NCBI GenBank assembly: GCA_958296035.1
Contig: OY282431.1
Span: forward strand, 2,150,037 to 2,214,036
Source of the DNA: Paracoccaceae bacterium
GTDB taxonomy: Bacteria > Pseudomonadota > Alphaproteobacteria > Rhodobacterales > Rhodobacteraceae
DNA: 64,000 bases
Reading direction: 5' to 3'
Part shown: positions 26,411 through 35,564 of the stretch, piece by piece
Numbering within the stretch: position 1 is the stretch's first letter
Layout: each line of letters starts with the position of its first letter
The notes under the pieces: generated by a model
Seen by the model: the letters and a program-made list of their open reading frames with translations, nothing else
Told to the model about the DNA's origin: nothing
Database searches by the model: none
Made by a program: the position numbers and the translations under genes

Positions 26411-27469
26411 GTGCGAGCAAGACTTGAGATAGACCTGTCAGGTCTTGCTGACAATTGGCGCGACCTGGACGGGATGTCGGCAGCGAACGTCGAAACTGCT
26501 GCTGTGGTCAAGGCAAATGCCTATGGGCTGGGCGCGCCGGAGGTAGTCGAGGCCCTGCTTGGGGCGGGTGCAAGAACTTTTTTTGTTGCGCTGGCAGAAG
26601 AAGGACTGGCGCTCGGCGAATTGCACGACGACTGCAGGGTCTTTGTGTTTTCCGGATACTTGGAGGGTGATCGCGACCTGATCGCCGACAATAATCTCGT
26701 ACCTGTCCTGTGCAGCCCCGACCAGGTCCGACGTTTTTTTGATGATCTGCCTGACCACAGGTTCGCACTCCAGCTGGATACCGGCATGAACCGGCTCGGC
26801 ATCCCGGACTCGTGGTTCATCAGTCATCGCCGGCAACTGCTTGAAGCTCGACCAGAACTGATAGTCAGCCATTTGGCCTGCGCTGACGAGCCGGACAACA
26901 GCATGAATCGAAGGCAGCTGGAACGCTTTGGCGTGGCAACGCAGGGTGTTGGTGTCAGTCGCTCCCTGGCTGCAACAGGTGGCATTCTGCTGGGATCAGA
27001 TTACCATTTCGAATTGTGCCGTCCGGGAATAGGAATCTATGGTTGCCTGCCCTTTGTTGCGGGTCGCAGTGTGGTCAATCTAAACCTGCCCGTTGTGCAG
27101 GTCATGGAGATTTCACCGGGAGACTCCGTTGGCTATGGTGCCACCTGGCGGGCAAGCGATCGACGACGTATTGCCACCGTTCTTTCAGGTTATGCTGACG
27201 GCATTTTCCGCCACCTGGGAAATACGTCCTGTTTGTACAGTGGACCCGTGCCGTGCCCCGTACTGGGGCGCATTTCCATGGACCTGATAACCGTTGATGT
27301 ATCCGGGCTACAGGCTGAACCAGACTACCTGCAACTGCTCGGTCCGAATCAGTCGGTTGACTCGCTTGCAGAGAATGCCTCGACAATCGGATATGAGGTG
27401 CTTACGCGCCTCGGCAGAAGATATGACAGAGTCTACAAGTTTGCGTCAGGCAGAACCCGGATAGAATGA
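26411..27469 (+). CDS. alr: Alanine racemase
   Basis: 352 residues, GTG start at 26411. A PLP-dependent fold-type III enzyme converting L-Ala to D-Ala for peptidoglycan. The PLP lysine lies in AAVVKANAYGLG near residue 37. QLDTGMNRLGI and the C-terminal catalytic-Tyr region (SVGYGATWRA) are typical, as are GRISMDLITVDVSG and IGYEVLTRLGRR. The stop overlaps the start of the mlaE-like gene by four bases. It follows dnaB, the usual alphaproteobacterial order. Confidence 0.95.
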   Translation: MRARLEIDLSGLADNWRDLDGMSAANVETAAVVKANAYGLGAPEVVEALLGAGARTFFVALAEEGLALGELHDDCRVFVFSGYLEGDRDLIADNNLVPVLCSPDQVRRFFDDLPDHRFALQLDTGMNRLGIPDSWFISHRRQLLEARPELIVSHLACADEPDNSMNRRQLERFGVATQGVGVSRSLAATGGILLGSDYHFELCRPGIGIYGCLPFVAGRSVVNLNLPVVQVMEISPGDSVGYGATWRASDRRRIATVLSGYADGIFRHLGNTSCLYSGPVPCPVLGRISMDLITVDVSGLQAEPDYLQLLGPNQSVDSLAENASTIGYEVLTRLGRRYDRVYKFASGRTRIE

Positions 27470-28251
27470 AACTGATGAATCCGTTGGTCGTTCCTGTCCT
27501 CGTCGGCCGATTTAGCCTGTCGGTCCTCGCCCGCGTCGGGAGGGCGTTCCGGTTTGTTGCCGACGTGTTCATGGCCATGTTGCTTCCGCCCTACTATTGC
27601 AAGGAATTTGCTCGGGCACTTGTTGTGATTGGCTACAACAGCCTGCCCATTGTTGCACTGACAACCCTGTTTACGGGCGGAGCGCTGGCATTGCAGATTT
27701 TTTCCGGCGGAACACGATTCAACGCCGAGGCAGCTGTTCCATCCATTGTCGCAATTGGCATGGTTCGCGAGCTGGGGCCGGTCTTGTGCGGCCTGATGAT
27801 CGCTGGACGCGTCGGCTCGGCGATCGCTGCCGAAATCGCCACGATGCGGGTTACGGATCAGATCGACGCTCTAGAAACCTTGTCGACCAATCCGCTGCGC
27901 TACCTTGTGGCCCCGCGTGTGGCTGCCGCTACGCTGGTGCTCCCCTGCCTCACCGGTATAGGTGACATTATCGGCATTCTTGGCGGTTACCTCGTCGGAA
28001 CAACACGCCTCAACTTTTCACCGGCCGAGTATCTTGATCATACGATGCGTTTCCTGGAAACCGGTGATATCGTTTCGGGCTTGGCCAAGGGCGCATTGTT
28101 CGGGTCAATTGTAGCGTTATGTGGGTGTTATTGCGGACTGCATGCCGGAAAGGGAGCCAGAGGTGTTGGTACTGCTACAACGCGCTCGGTCGCAACTGCT
28201 TCCATTCTGATTATCGCTGCGAACTATGTGATGACGGAACTGTTCTTTTGA
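27466..28251 (+). CDS. mlaE: Phospholipid-transport ABC permease MlaE
   Basis: 261 residues, several membrane segments. MlaE-family sequence: VVIGYNSLPIVALTTLFTGGALALQ, VRELGPVLCGLMIAGRVGSAIAAEIATMRVTDQIDALETLSTNPLRYLVAPRV and a C-terminal ATTRSVATASILIIAANYVMTELFF. Permease of the inner-membrane complex that maintains outer-membrane lipid asymmetry. It is translationally coupled to alr and followed by its ATPase; MlaD is not encoded here. Confidence 0.93.
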   Translation: MKLMNPLVVPVLVGRFSLSVLARVGRAFRFVADVFMAMLLPPYYCKEFARALVVIGYNSLPIVALTTLFTGGALALQIFSGGTRFNAEAAVPSIVAIGMVRELGPVLCGLMIAGRVGSAIAAEIATMRVTDQIDALETLSTNPLRYLVAPRVAAATLVLPCLTGIGDIIGILGGYLVGTTRLNFSPAEYLDHTMRFLETGDIVSGLAKGALFGSIVALCGCYCGLHAGKGARGVGTATTRSVATASILIIAANYVMTELFF

Positions 28252-28368
28252 TCCGCGTCGGACTGACAGTCATGCAACTCGTTATTGCCAACCCTTGTGA
28301 CCCGATGCGGGACAGCCTGCCGGCTGGTTATGTGGCCAGTATCGATACCAATGGCAGGAACATCGTGC

Positions 28369-29124
28369 ATGGCTGACGCACCGAGAATTGAACTCATCGG
28401 CTTGTGCAAATCGTTTGCATCCACGCCAGTAATCGCGAACGTCAGCATGCAATTGCATGGTGGTAACAGCCATGTCCTTTTGGGCGAGTCCGGTGTGGGA
28501 AAGTCCGTTGTGTTGAAGTGCATTCTGGGACTTTTGAGACCGGACCAGGGATCTGTCCTTATCGATGGCCGGAACCTGAGCAAGATGAAACGCGCTTTTC
28601 TCGACCGCAGTGGTGTACTGTTTCAAGGAGGCGCCCTTTTTGACTCATTGCCAGTATGGCAGAATATCACCTTCCGAAAGCTGCACGGTTCAGACCGCCT
28701 TTCCTTGCACAAGGCCTTGATGCTGGCTGAGGAAAAACTTGAACGCGTAGGACTGGGTAAGGAAGTGGCGCGCCTTTTTCCTGTCGAACTTTCCGGTGGA
28801 ATGCAGAAGCGGGTGGCACTGGCAAGAGCGATTGCATTCGATCCTGAATTCCTGTTCTTCGACGAACCAACCTCGGGTCTGGACCCGATCAAGTCGGTTG
28901 CCATAAGCAGAGTAATCAGGGATGTTGTACAAGACAGAAACGTCACCGCGCTAACTGTGACACATGACATGAACTGTGTGCGTGCTGTCGCAGAAGGTGT
29001 TACGATGCTCCGCTGTGGCAAGATCTACTGGGAGGGCGGTTTGACCGACTTCGTAAGCAATGACAACGCGTACATCTCGAAATTCTCCGAGGGCCATCGA
29101 AATCTGCAAGATGACCATCGGTAA
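28369..29124 (+). CDS. mlaF: Phospholipid-transport ABC ATPase MlaF
   Basis: 251 residues from ATG 28369 (MADAPRIELIGLCKSF); an earlier ATG at 28285 would add 28 residues without family similarity. Walker A GESGVGKSV, signature LSGGMQKRVALARAI, Walker B LFFDEPTSGLDPI and the His switch in LTVTHDMN. GVLFQGGALFDSLPVWQN is a distinctive MlaF segment. Partner of the MlaE permease just upstream. Confidence 0.93.
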   Translation: MADAPRIELIGLCKSFASTPVIANVSMQLHGGNSHVLLGESGVGKSVVLKCILGLLRPDQGSVLIDGRNLSKMKRAFLDRSGVLFQGGALFDSLPVWQNITFRKLHGSDRLSLHKALMLAEEKLERVGLGKEVARLFPVELSGGMQKRVALARAIAFDPEFLFFDEPTSGLDPIKSVAISRVIRDVVQDRNVTALTVTHDMNCVRAVAEGVTMLRCGKIYWEGGLTDFVSNDNAYISKFSEGHRNLQDDHR

Positions 29125-29236
29125 GATGTCACCTCTGCCAGTCGGCAACAAGACATGGTCGGGCAAATTGCATCCGGGGCTGCAACTGTCCTACAGGTCA
29201 TCCGGGAAACGCTCTCGCTAACCTTCGAAGTCTTAA

Positions 29237-29845
29237 ATGGATTCCTTGAACGCATTCGACATTGTTGCGCTCGTCATTGTTCTGGCGTCTTCCCTGTTCG
29301 GCTTCTGGTACGGGTTGGTACGCGAGACGATGACACTCGTCAGCTGGCTGATCGCGGCCGTGCTTGCATATATTGTTGCCCCCTGGGCATATTCCTACAT
29401 CGAATTCGTTCCGCTGGTGGGTCCCATTGTTTCGGGAACATGCGAGCTGGGGGTCGTATCTGCCTACATCGTCGTGTTTGCAGTTATTCTGCTTTTGCTT
29501 TCCCTGACCAATGTCCTGCTTGCAAGGATGGTCCAGCAACCCGTGTTGCATGCGTTCGACAGTTCCGGAGGACTGCTGTTTGGTGCGTTTCGCGGTCTGA
29601 TCCTTGTGTCAATCATATTGTTGATCACAGAAACAGTGGTTCCAGCGCGGGAACTCGTCGAAACGGTCTTGGAATCGCAGTCAAACACTATTTTTCGGGG
29701 TCTGAAGTCATGGTTGGTCGACCTGTTTCCAACCGAACCACCAGCCTGGCTGGATAATGCCTATCAAAACCTGATGGCCTCCTGCTCCGTTCAGACAGAC
29801 ACTTTGACACGGTTGAATCCAATGTCCTGGCGCTGGCTGGGATGA
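29237..29845 (+). CDS. cvpA: CvpA family membrane protein
   Basis: 202 residues. N-terminal half with four membrane segments (FDIVALVIVLASSLFGFWYGLVRE, VSWLIAAVLAYIVA, VVSAYIVVFAVILLLLSL), the GAFRGLILVSIILLI segment and a soluble C-terminal tail: a standard CvpA. The family is linked to colicin V production and envelope homeostasis. In many alphaproteobacteria the order is radA-cvpA-purF-SDR. Here radA is absent upstream, and the SDR gene overlaps the cvpA stop directly, with no purF. Confidence 0.9.
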   Translation: MDSLNAFDIVALVIVLASSLFGFWYGLVRETMTLVSWLIAAVLAYIVAPWAYSYIEFVPLVGPIVSGTCELGVVSAYIVVFAVILLLLSLTNVLLARMVQQPVLHAFDSSGGLLFGAFRGLILVSIILLITETVVPARELVETVLESQSNTIFRGLKSWLVDLFPTEPPAWLDNAYQNLMASCSVQTDTLTRLNPMSWRWLG

Positions 29846-30582
29846 GCCAGGGGGACACAGGACGAGACACCGTCGCGACTGCCGGGATTGGCCACACAGC
29901 CAGAAAGCCTGTGGCCCTGGTCACGGGGGCCTCACGCGGCCTCGGCCGGGCGGTTGCCCTGCAACTGGCGGCCAACGGCGTTCATGTCGTGGCACTGGCG
30001 CGAACCGTCGGTGGGCTTGAGGAAGTTGATGACGAAGTCCAGGAACTTGGTGGGTCGGCTTCACTTGCAGTAGCAGATCTGAAAGACAGACGGGCCATAC
30101 AGAGTGTTCTTGCAAACATCGGAGCCCGATGGGGACAACTGAACCTATTGGTTCACTGCGCCATCTTTGCGCCACCGCTCACACCCGCTTCTCAGATTTC
30201 CAGGTCCGATCTGGCTCGTGCGATAGCAGTGAATTACACAGCCAGTTGCGAGCTGATCCGTGGCGCAAATCCCCTGCTTGGGCAAATCGGCGTTGCTGTA
30301 TTCATAGACGATCCCGATGCCGGACGGAAGTTTTTCGGCTGTTACGGCAGCAGCAAGATGGCACAGATCACCTTGGCAAAATGCTGGAAGCAGGAGTGCC
30401 GCAAGATAGGTCCGCGCGTAATCATATTTTCACCAAGACCGATGTACACACGTACACGACTGCGATTTGCACCAGGAAGTGATCCGCACCTGCTTTCGAC
30501 ACCCGATCAGGAAGCTCGCAATCTCATGGAAATACTTCGACGGAAAGGTTCGGTGGCCAGCAAGATCCGAACTCAAACATAA
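29842..30582 (+). CDS. Short-chain dehydrogenase/reductase (purF-neighbour type)
   Basis: 246 residues. Rossmann motif ALVTGASRGLGRAVALQLA near residue 28, and the catalytic YGSSK. The usual catalytic Ser strand (normally VNISS-like) reads VFIDDPDAG, so the Ser is missing by my alignment. The usual NAG motif is HCAIFAPP. Substrate unknown; activity may be altered. It starts within the cvpA stop (ATGA) and is convergent with der, overlapping it by 10 bases. Confidence 0.8.
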   Translation: MSQGDTGRDTVATAGIGHTARKPVALVTGASRGLGRAVALQLAANGVHVVALARTVGGLEEVDDEVQELGGSASLAVADLKDRRAIQSVLANIGARWGQLNLLVHCAIFAPPLTPASQISRSDLARAIAVNYTASCELIRGANPLLGQIGVAVFIDDPDAGRKFFGCYGSSKMAQITLAKCWKQECRKIGPRVIIFSPRPMYTRTRLRFAPGSDPHLLSTPDQEARNLMEILRRKGSVASKIRTQT

Positions 30583-31958
30583 GGATTGCGGTCCCCGTGG
30601 GACCGCAATACGATCCGAATGGGTGTTCCTGCCAAGCCGAAGTGGGTACGCAATCCATTCACCAGGTAACGGGTGTAGCTGCGGGGCAGTTTACCCGGGC
30701 GTGAGCACATCAACACAAAGCTGGGTGGGCGCGTATTGACTTGTGTAATGTAGCGCAGGCGCAGGCGCCTGGAGCGATATGCCGGTGGTGGATGCGCCTC
30801 AATCATGCTTGACAGCCACCGATTAAGCGGTCCTGTTGAAACGCGACTGTTCCAGATCTCGTACAAGGCGAATACCTGCCGGTGGAGATCTGCAAGTCCT
30901 TTTCCGGTCTTTGCTGATACGGCAATCAGCCGGCTTCCCCGGATTTGAGGCAATGCACTTCTGAAGTCGGCGGCAAGCTCAGCGTAGCAGGCCTGTTTGT
31001 TTTCGACCAGGTCCCACTTGTTCAGGGCAACAACAACCGCCCTCCCCTCCTGAGCGGCCAGTGCTGCCAGTCTGAGATCCTGCGCCTCGAAAGGATTCTG
31101 TGCATCAAGCAGCACGATCACGACCTCGGCGAATCTCACGGCACGCAAACCGTCGGAAACCGACAGTTTCTCGAGGCGCTCGGTTATCTTTGACTTGCGA
31201 CGCATTCCAGCAGTATCGAACAGTTCCACAGAATTGCCCAGCCAGCTGGTCGGGACTGAAATCGCATCGCGAGTCACGCCTGGCGAAGGGCCGATGAGAA
31301 GTCGGTTCCGATCCAGAATGCGATTGATCAACGAAGATTTACCTGCGTTAGGTCGGCCAACAATGGCAATCCGTACCGCCCGCTGTTCGCATTCTTCCTT
31401 GTCATCCAACTTGTGCCCGGGTTCTGAGCCGGCAATTGGTTCAACTGCTTCCAATTCATGCGCAATCTGGCCGATGGCGCGACGCAAGGATTCAATTCCG
31501 ATACGGTGCTCGGCCGAAGTGCAAACCGGTTCGCCGAAGCCGAGCATGAAGGATTCCGAGTAACCAACCTCGGTCTGGCCGCGTTCCATTTTGTTGGCGA
31601 CAAGTACGATGCGCTTGTTGAGAGTACGAACTCGTCGAGCAAACTGGAAGTCGGCGGGCAACACCCCTTGACGGGCATCGATTACAAATACATGAATGTC
31701 GGCTGCCTTGATGGCTCGCCAGGTCAGGTCACTTATGCTGTGCGCGAGGTCATCGCCAAGGTAGTTTTCCAGCCCAGCCGTATCCAGCAGGCGGACGTCC
31801 CCGTGCGGCGTCGCCAGTTGTCCTTTTCTGACGTCTCTCGTAACACCGGGTTGATTGTCGACCAGTGCCTTCGATTGCCCGATCAACCGGTTGAAGAGTG
31901 TCGATTTGCCGACATTTGGTCTGCCGACGATGGCCACTGTGGCAGCCAGTTCTGCCAA
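30573..31958 (-). CDS. der: Ribosome-biogenesis GTPase Der (EngA)
   Basis: 461 residues, TTG start. Two tandem GTPase domains: first G1 GRPNVGKSTLFN at about residue 11, second GRPNAGKSSLIN near 200; DTAGL and DTAGMRRKSK G3 motifs, NKMERG and NKWDLV G4 motifs. The C-terminal KH-like domain (INTRPPSFVLMCSRPGKLP-like sequence) binds rRNA. Essential for 50S assembly. It follows bamB and a TPR gene on the same strand, a conserved alphaproteobacterial order. Confidence 0.96.
   Translation of the reverse strand: MAELAATVAIVGRPNVGKSTLFNRLIGQSKALVDNQPGVTRDVRKGQLATPHGDVRLLDTAGLENYLGDDLAHSISDLTWRAIKAADIHVFVIDARQGVLPADFQFARRVRTLNKRIVLVANKMERGQTEVGYSESFMLGFGEPVCTSAEHRIGIESLRRAIGQIAHELEAVEPIAGSEPGHKLDDKEECEQRAVRIAIVGRPNAGKSSLINRILDRNRLLIGPSPGVTRDAISVPTSWLGNSVELFDTAGMRRKSKITERLEKLSVSDGLRAVRFAEVVIVLLDAQNPFEAQDLRLAALAAQEGRAVVVALNKWDLVENKQACYAELAADFRSALPQIRGSRLIAVSAKTGKGLADLHRQVFALYEIWNSRVSTGPLNRWLSSMIEAHPPPAYRSRRLRLRYITQVNTRPPSFVLMCSRPGKLPRSYTRYLVNGLRTHFGLAGTPIRIVLRSHGDRNPYV
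30585..30609. terminator. Perfect 11-bp stem-loop at the convergent SDR/der end
   Basis: ATTGCGGTCCC and GGGACCGCAAT flank a three-base loop. It lies three bases beyond the SDR stop and inside the last codons of der on the other strand. There is no T-run on either side, so it may act as an RNA 3' stabiliser or Rho-independent-like block rather than a classical terminator. Confidence 0.5.
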
Positions 31959-31998
31959 TTCCCGTTTCTCCGGGTTAAGCCGGCAGCTGTGGTATCCG

Positions 31999-33363
31999 TT
32001 ACCGGTAGGCGATCAGACGACCGGATTTGCTGACCTGGTACAGAACGCCGTTGACAATGGCCGGCATCGACGCCGCTCCTCCGGCAATGGACGTAGAAGC
32101 CAACTCCTCGCCCGACTCTGGATCATACGAACGCAATTCTCCGTCGCTTGAAGCGACAATAAGCCTACCACCGGCCAGCAGCGGACCATAATGAACATGG
32201 ATCTCCTTGCGTCGCCGTGGTGATTCCCTTGTGAAGTGCGGGAGGGCTGTTGCCCACAAGCGGCGACCGGACGCGGCATCAAGACGAACAAGTTCCCCGG
32301 TGCCTGTCATGGCAAAAACCGAATCACCGACTGCAAGTACAGCGTTCGCAGATCCTTCGGGTACAGTCCAGATCGGTATACCTGAACCTGCATCCAGCGC
32401 GGTAAGCGCCCCGGCCTGATTCGAAACATAAAGGCGATTGCCGGAGAGTACTGGTGAAGACGAAATGCCGGTAATTCGATAAGTTGCATCCGGCTCCCGT
32501 CTTCCACCTGCAAAATGCGACCATATGCGTTGTCCCGTAAGGGCGTCGACCGTTATGACCTCGCCCGACGGGAATGGAAAAAAGATTGCGCCACTTCCGG
32601 CGGCCGGACTTACTTCTCCGGCAGGAGCTGCATCTGCGTATGTGCTTCCGACACTCCAGTTTCGCCGTCCTGTTGAGACTTCGATCGACCAGGCCCGGTT
32701 GTTCAGGGTCACCAGGAACACGCTGTCACCGTAGACAATGGGCGGATAGATCGCGGGGAATTCAAACCTTTGTGTCCACAAAACGGAACCGGATGCCGGC
32801 TCAAGAGCACTAAGGGTACTGTGTCCCGAGGTTACGAACAGCAGACTGTTTCCGTATCCCAAACCACCGCTTGACGCCTCCCCCTCGTCGGCCTCTCTCG
32901 GCACCAGAGAAGTCGACCACAATCTCTGTCCGTCAGTACCAAATGCGGTCACAGTGGAATCCGCATCCAATGTGAAAACACGCCCGTCGGCGACAACAGG
33001 TGCTGCATTGATGCGTTGCTTGGATCCGGCCTGCTGACCGATGTCGCCCACCCACGCCACTGACAAGCTCGAGCGCAGTGCGTGATGACCGGCATCATGA
33101 GCAACATTGGCGTTGACAGCCGTCCAACTTGATCCGCTGGTTGCTGGCGGAGCCGCAAGCGGCAGCCTGACATTCGTCAATGGCGCATGTGTATAGTATC
33201 TGACCGTCTCGTCTTCCGGATCGGAAATCAGATGCGAGGTCTCGGCCAAAGGCACGCTAGCATCTATCCTGAGGCCGCCCACCGGATCATCTCCAAAAAG
33301 GCCACATCCCGAAACAAGGGCTGTGACCGACATCGCAATCGCGATATGTGTCTTATTGGACAC
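31999..33363 (-). CDS. bamB: PQQ-type beta-propeller lipoprotein, BamB-like
   Basis: 454 residues, GTG start. Lipoprotein signal with lipobox VSGC (Cys20). Repeated propeller blades with W-containing motifs (RLWSTSLVP, GSVLWTQRF, GQRIWSHFAGG, GIPIWTVPEG, GRRLWATALPH). BamB is the outer-membrane lipoprotein that assists BamA in beta-barrel assembly. Located between the TPR gene and der as in related genomes. A different PQQ-repeat protein is possible, but the context is strong. Confidence 0.88.
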   Translation of the reverse strand: MSNKTHIAIAMSVTALVSGCGLFGDDPVGGLRIDASVPLAETSHLISDPEDETVRYYTHAPLTNVRLPLAAPPATSGSSWTAVNANVAHDAGHHALRSSLSVAWVGDIGQQAGSKQRINAAPVVADGRVFTLDADSTVTAFGTDGQRLWSTSLVPREADEGEASSGGLGYGNSLLFVTSGHSTLSALEPASGSVLWTQRFEFPAIYPPIVYGDSVFLVTLNNRAWSIEVSTGRRNWSVGSTYADAAPAGEVSPAAGSGAIFFPFPSGEVITVDALTGQRIWSHFAGGRREPDATYRITGISSSPVLSGNRLYVSNQAGALTALDAGSGIPIWTVPEGSANAVLAVGDSVFAMTGTGELVRLDAASGRRLWATALPHFTRESPRRRKEIHVHYGPLLAGGRLIVASSDGELRSYDPESGEELASTSIAGGAASMPAIVNGVLYQVSKSGRLIAYR

Positions 33364-33398
33364 GATTTACTCTCCCGGATTAACCTCAATCACGTACG

Positions 33399-34085
33399 TC
33401 AGCCATCACCGGTCGCTTCGGGTTCCTCGTTGATGCTGCGCATCATGACCTCGATTCGCACTCGCATGCGCTGTGTCACCTGCTGGTCATTGTAAACGCT
33501 GCGAAAATGATCCAGAGCCTGTTCGACACTGGTACCTTCGCTGCCCTCAAGCGCTCCCCGGTAAATGACCTGCGCCAAGAACTCCTGTGCCAGCAGGCGG
33601 TAGGGGTTTCCAGGAACGATCATTGGCTCCAATTCTGCAATCAACTCTGCCACCGGCTTCGTATTGCTCTGTAGCATGACTTTTTTCAATCTGGCCAACT
33701 CGCGATAGGAAGACGCCAAGCCGGTGTCGTCGGCAACACTTGCCAATCTGGCAATAGCCAGATCTTCGTCGCCAGCTTCACGCAGTGCTGAGGCGGCAAG
33801 AAGGTCGATAATCGCGGCAGCTTCTGAAGTGTCTGTCTCAATGCGCCCCAGGGCGTCGGCCTGCGATCGACCGTCTGCATATGCCAAGGCATCGACAATC
33901 GCAGTCCCAACGGTTTGCGCTTCCTGGCGCTGCTGCGACTGGTGCCATTCACGGAAAGCGGCCGCGCCCACAATGGCTACAACTACAACTGCGCCAATCC
34001 AGCCCCAACGTCTGAATAATGCGAAGAGCCGGTCGCGGCGTACCGCTTCCGTTACTTCCTGAATAAATGTTTCCGGATTGCTCAC
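33399..34085 (-). CDS. TPR-like membrane protein, YfgM family (SecYEG-ancillary type)
   Basis: 228 residues from the GTG at 34085, which is preceded by AGGAG with good spacing; a longer frame to 34139 looks artefactual. N-terminal cytoplasmic helix (NPETFIQEVTEAVRRDRLF), one membrane anchor (WIGAVVVVAIVGAAAF), then helical repeats such as AAAIIDLLAASALREAGDEDLAIARL and YRLLAQEFLAQVIYRG. YfgM associates with the SecYEG translocon and periplasmic chaperones. It is probably cotranscribed with bamB and der. Confidence 0.85.
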   Translation of the reverse strand: MSNPETFIQEVTEAVRRDRLFALFRRWGWIGAVVVVAIVGAAAFREWHQSQQRQEAQTVGTAIVDALAYADGRSQADALGRIETDTSEAAAIIDLLAASALREAGDEDLAIARLASVADDTGLASSYRELARLKKVMLQSNTKPVAELIAELEPMIVPGNPYRLLAQEFLAQVIYRGALEGSEGTSVEQALDHFRSVYNDQQVTQRMRVRIEVMMRSINEEPEATGDG

Positions 34086-34460
34086 ACCTGCTCCTAGCCC
34101 AAATTCCTCACGGATCGGACGGCAATTCCTGACGCGCAAGTCGGCGCAGGAATCATTCTGCCCCGAACTCGCAAACTATCGCCTGCATACCCCCCTTTGG
34201 GCGGAAATTCCAGCAATTGAAGACCATTGAAGAGAGGTACAAGTGCCGGGATTGGCAGACTACCGGCCCCGGATGCCTGCACTCAGTTCATCCTGGCAGC
34301 CTCGAGAGCTTCCAGAAGGACAGAAAACACCCTTGCCGGCAACCAGTTCACGTGACTCGCAAGGCAATTATGCCGTCCCCTTCCTTGCCAAGTCGCATTC
34401 CTGCATTGTATCTCGCAAGGCACGACCAATTTTGGCAGTACTGTGCCATAGGACACGCGA
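34086..34460. other. 375-base intergenic region, divergent promoters expected
   Basis: The region lies between the divergent TPR and RND adaptor genes. No frame is convincing on either strand. The stretch before 34461 should contain the efflux operon promoter, but no operator-like palindrome stands out and no regulator gene is adjacent. Confidence 0.5.
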
Positions 34461-35564
34461 ATGCGTATTTTTTCTTTGCTTACGGCCGGTATTTTTGCTT
34501 TGGCGCTCTACTACCTCGTGATCAAGCGTGATGAATTCACAGCCTTGGTCAGGGGTGCACCTGAAAATGTAGAACAGCAGGAATCGGTAGAAGCGCCGAT
34601 CGTTCCCGAAATCGGTGACCGCCCTGTCTCGGTAATTGCCATCGAGTCCCGGGCGAGCGAAATCGAAACCGGAGCGTTGTTGCGCGGGCAAACCGAAGCG
34701 GCCCGCTTCGTCGACGTCAAGTCGGAGACATCAGGTCTTGTCATCTCGGAACCACTTCGCAAGGGAACGATGGTCGAAGAGGGTCAACTGGTTTGCGAGC
34801 TTGATCCAGGAACGCGACTTGCGGCGCTTGACGAGGCAAGAGCCAGACTCAATGAGGCCGAGATTGCGGCTCGGGCAGCGAATCAGCTTGCGACCGAAGG
34901 GTTTGGATCGGAACTCAGGCGCACATCCTCGCTTGCAGCCTTGCAAAGCGCCACAGCGATTGTCAAAAGGGCGGAACAGGATATAGCGCGCCTGCGCATA
35001 AGAGCGCCATTCAATGGCCTGCTGGAATCCGATGCGGCAGAATTAGGCTCGCTGCTTCAGCCGGGAGGTCTGTGTGCAACAATAATCCAGCTCGATCCCA
35101 TTCGCATCGTCGGCTTCATCACTGAAGCCGAAGTTGATCGGGTAAAGGTGGGGAACTTCGCCACAGCCACGCTTTCCTCGGGTCGCAAGGTGACTGGAAA
35201 CCTGACTTTTGTGTCCAAATCTGCAGATCCGACGACCAGAACCTTCAGGTTGGAAGTTACCGTCGGCAATGCCGATTATTCGATCCGGGATGGCAGCTCA
35301 GCTGAGATCTTTATCGCCGCAGAGAAACGTCCAGCGCACTTTCTTCCACAATCTGCCCTGACCCTGAACGATCGGGGTGAAATTGGTGTCCGGCTTGTCA
35401 TTGACGGCCAGGCGAGATTTTCGCCTATCCGTATTGTGCGAGATACAAGTGATGGCATTTGGGTTGAAGGGCTGGATGAGCATGTAAGCGTGATTGTTGT
35501 TGGCCAGGAATACGTCGTCGATGGCAGCGCGATCGAAGTTACGTACATGGGTGAGTCACGATGA
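34461..35564 (+). CDS. RND efflux periplasmic adaptor (membrane fusion protein)
   Basis: 367 residues. N-terminal membrane anchor (IFSLLTAGIFALALYYLVI), no lipobox. Lipoyl-like domain FVDVKSETSGLVISEPLRKGTMVEEGQLVCELDPGTRLAALDEARARLNEAEIAA, then the second lipoyl half RIRAPFNGLLESDAAELGSLLQPGG and a barrel/membrane-proximal region. It links the inner-membrane pump to an outer-membrane channel. The stop overlaps the pump gene by four bases. No TolC homologue is in the window. Confidence 0.92.
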   Translation: MRIFSLLTAGIFALALYYLVIKRDEFTALVRGAPENVEQQESVEAPIVPEIGDRPVSVIAIESRASEIETGALLRGQTEAARFVDVKSETSGLVISEPLRKGTMVEEGQLVCELDPGTRLAALDEARARLNEAEIAARAANQLATEGFGSELRRTSSLAALQSATAIVKRAEQDIARLRIRAPFNGLLESDAAELGSLLQPGGLCATIIQLDPIRIVGFITEAEVDRVKVGNFATATLSSGRKVTGNLTFVSKSADPTTRTFRLEVTVGNADYSIRDGSSAEIFIAAEKRPAHFLPQSALTLNDRGEIGVRLVIDGQARFSPIRIVRDTSDGIWVEGLDEHVSVIVVGQEYVVDGSAIEVTYMGESR

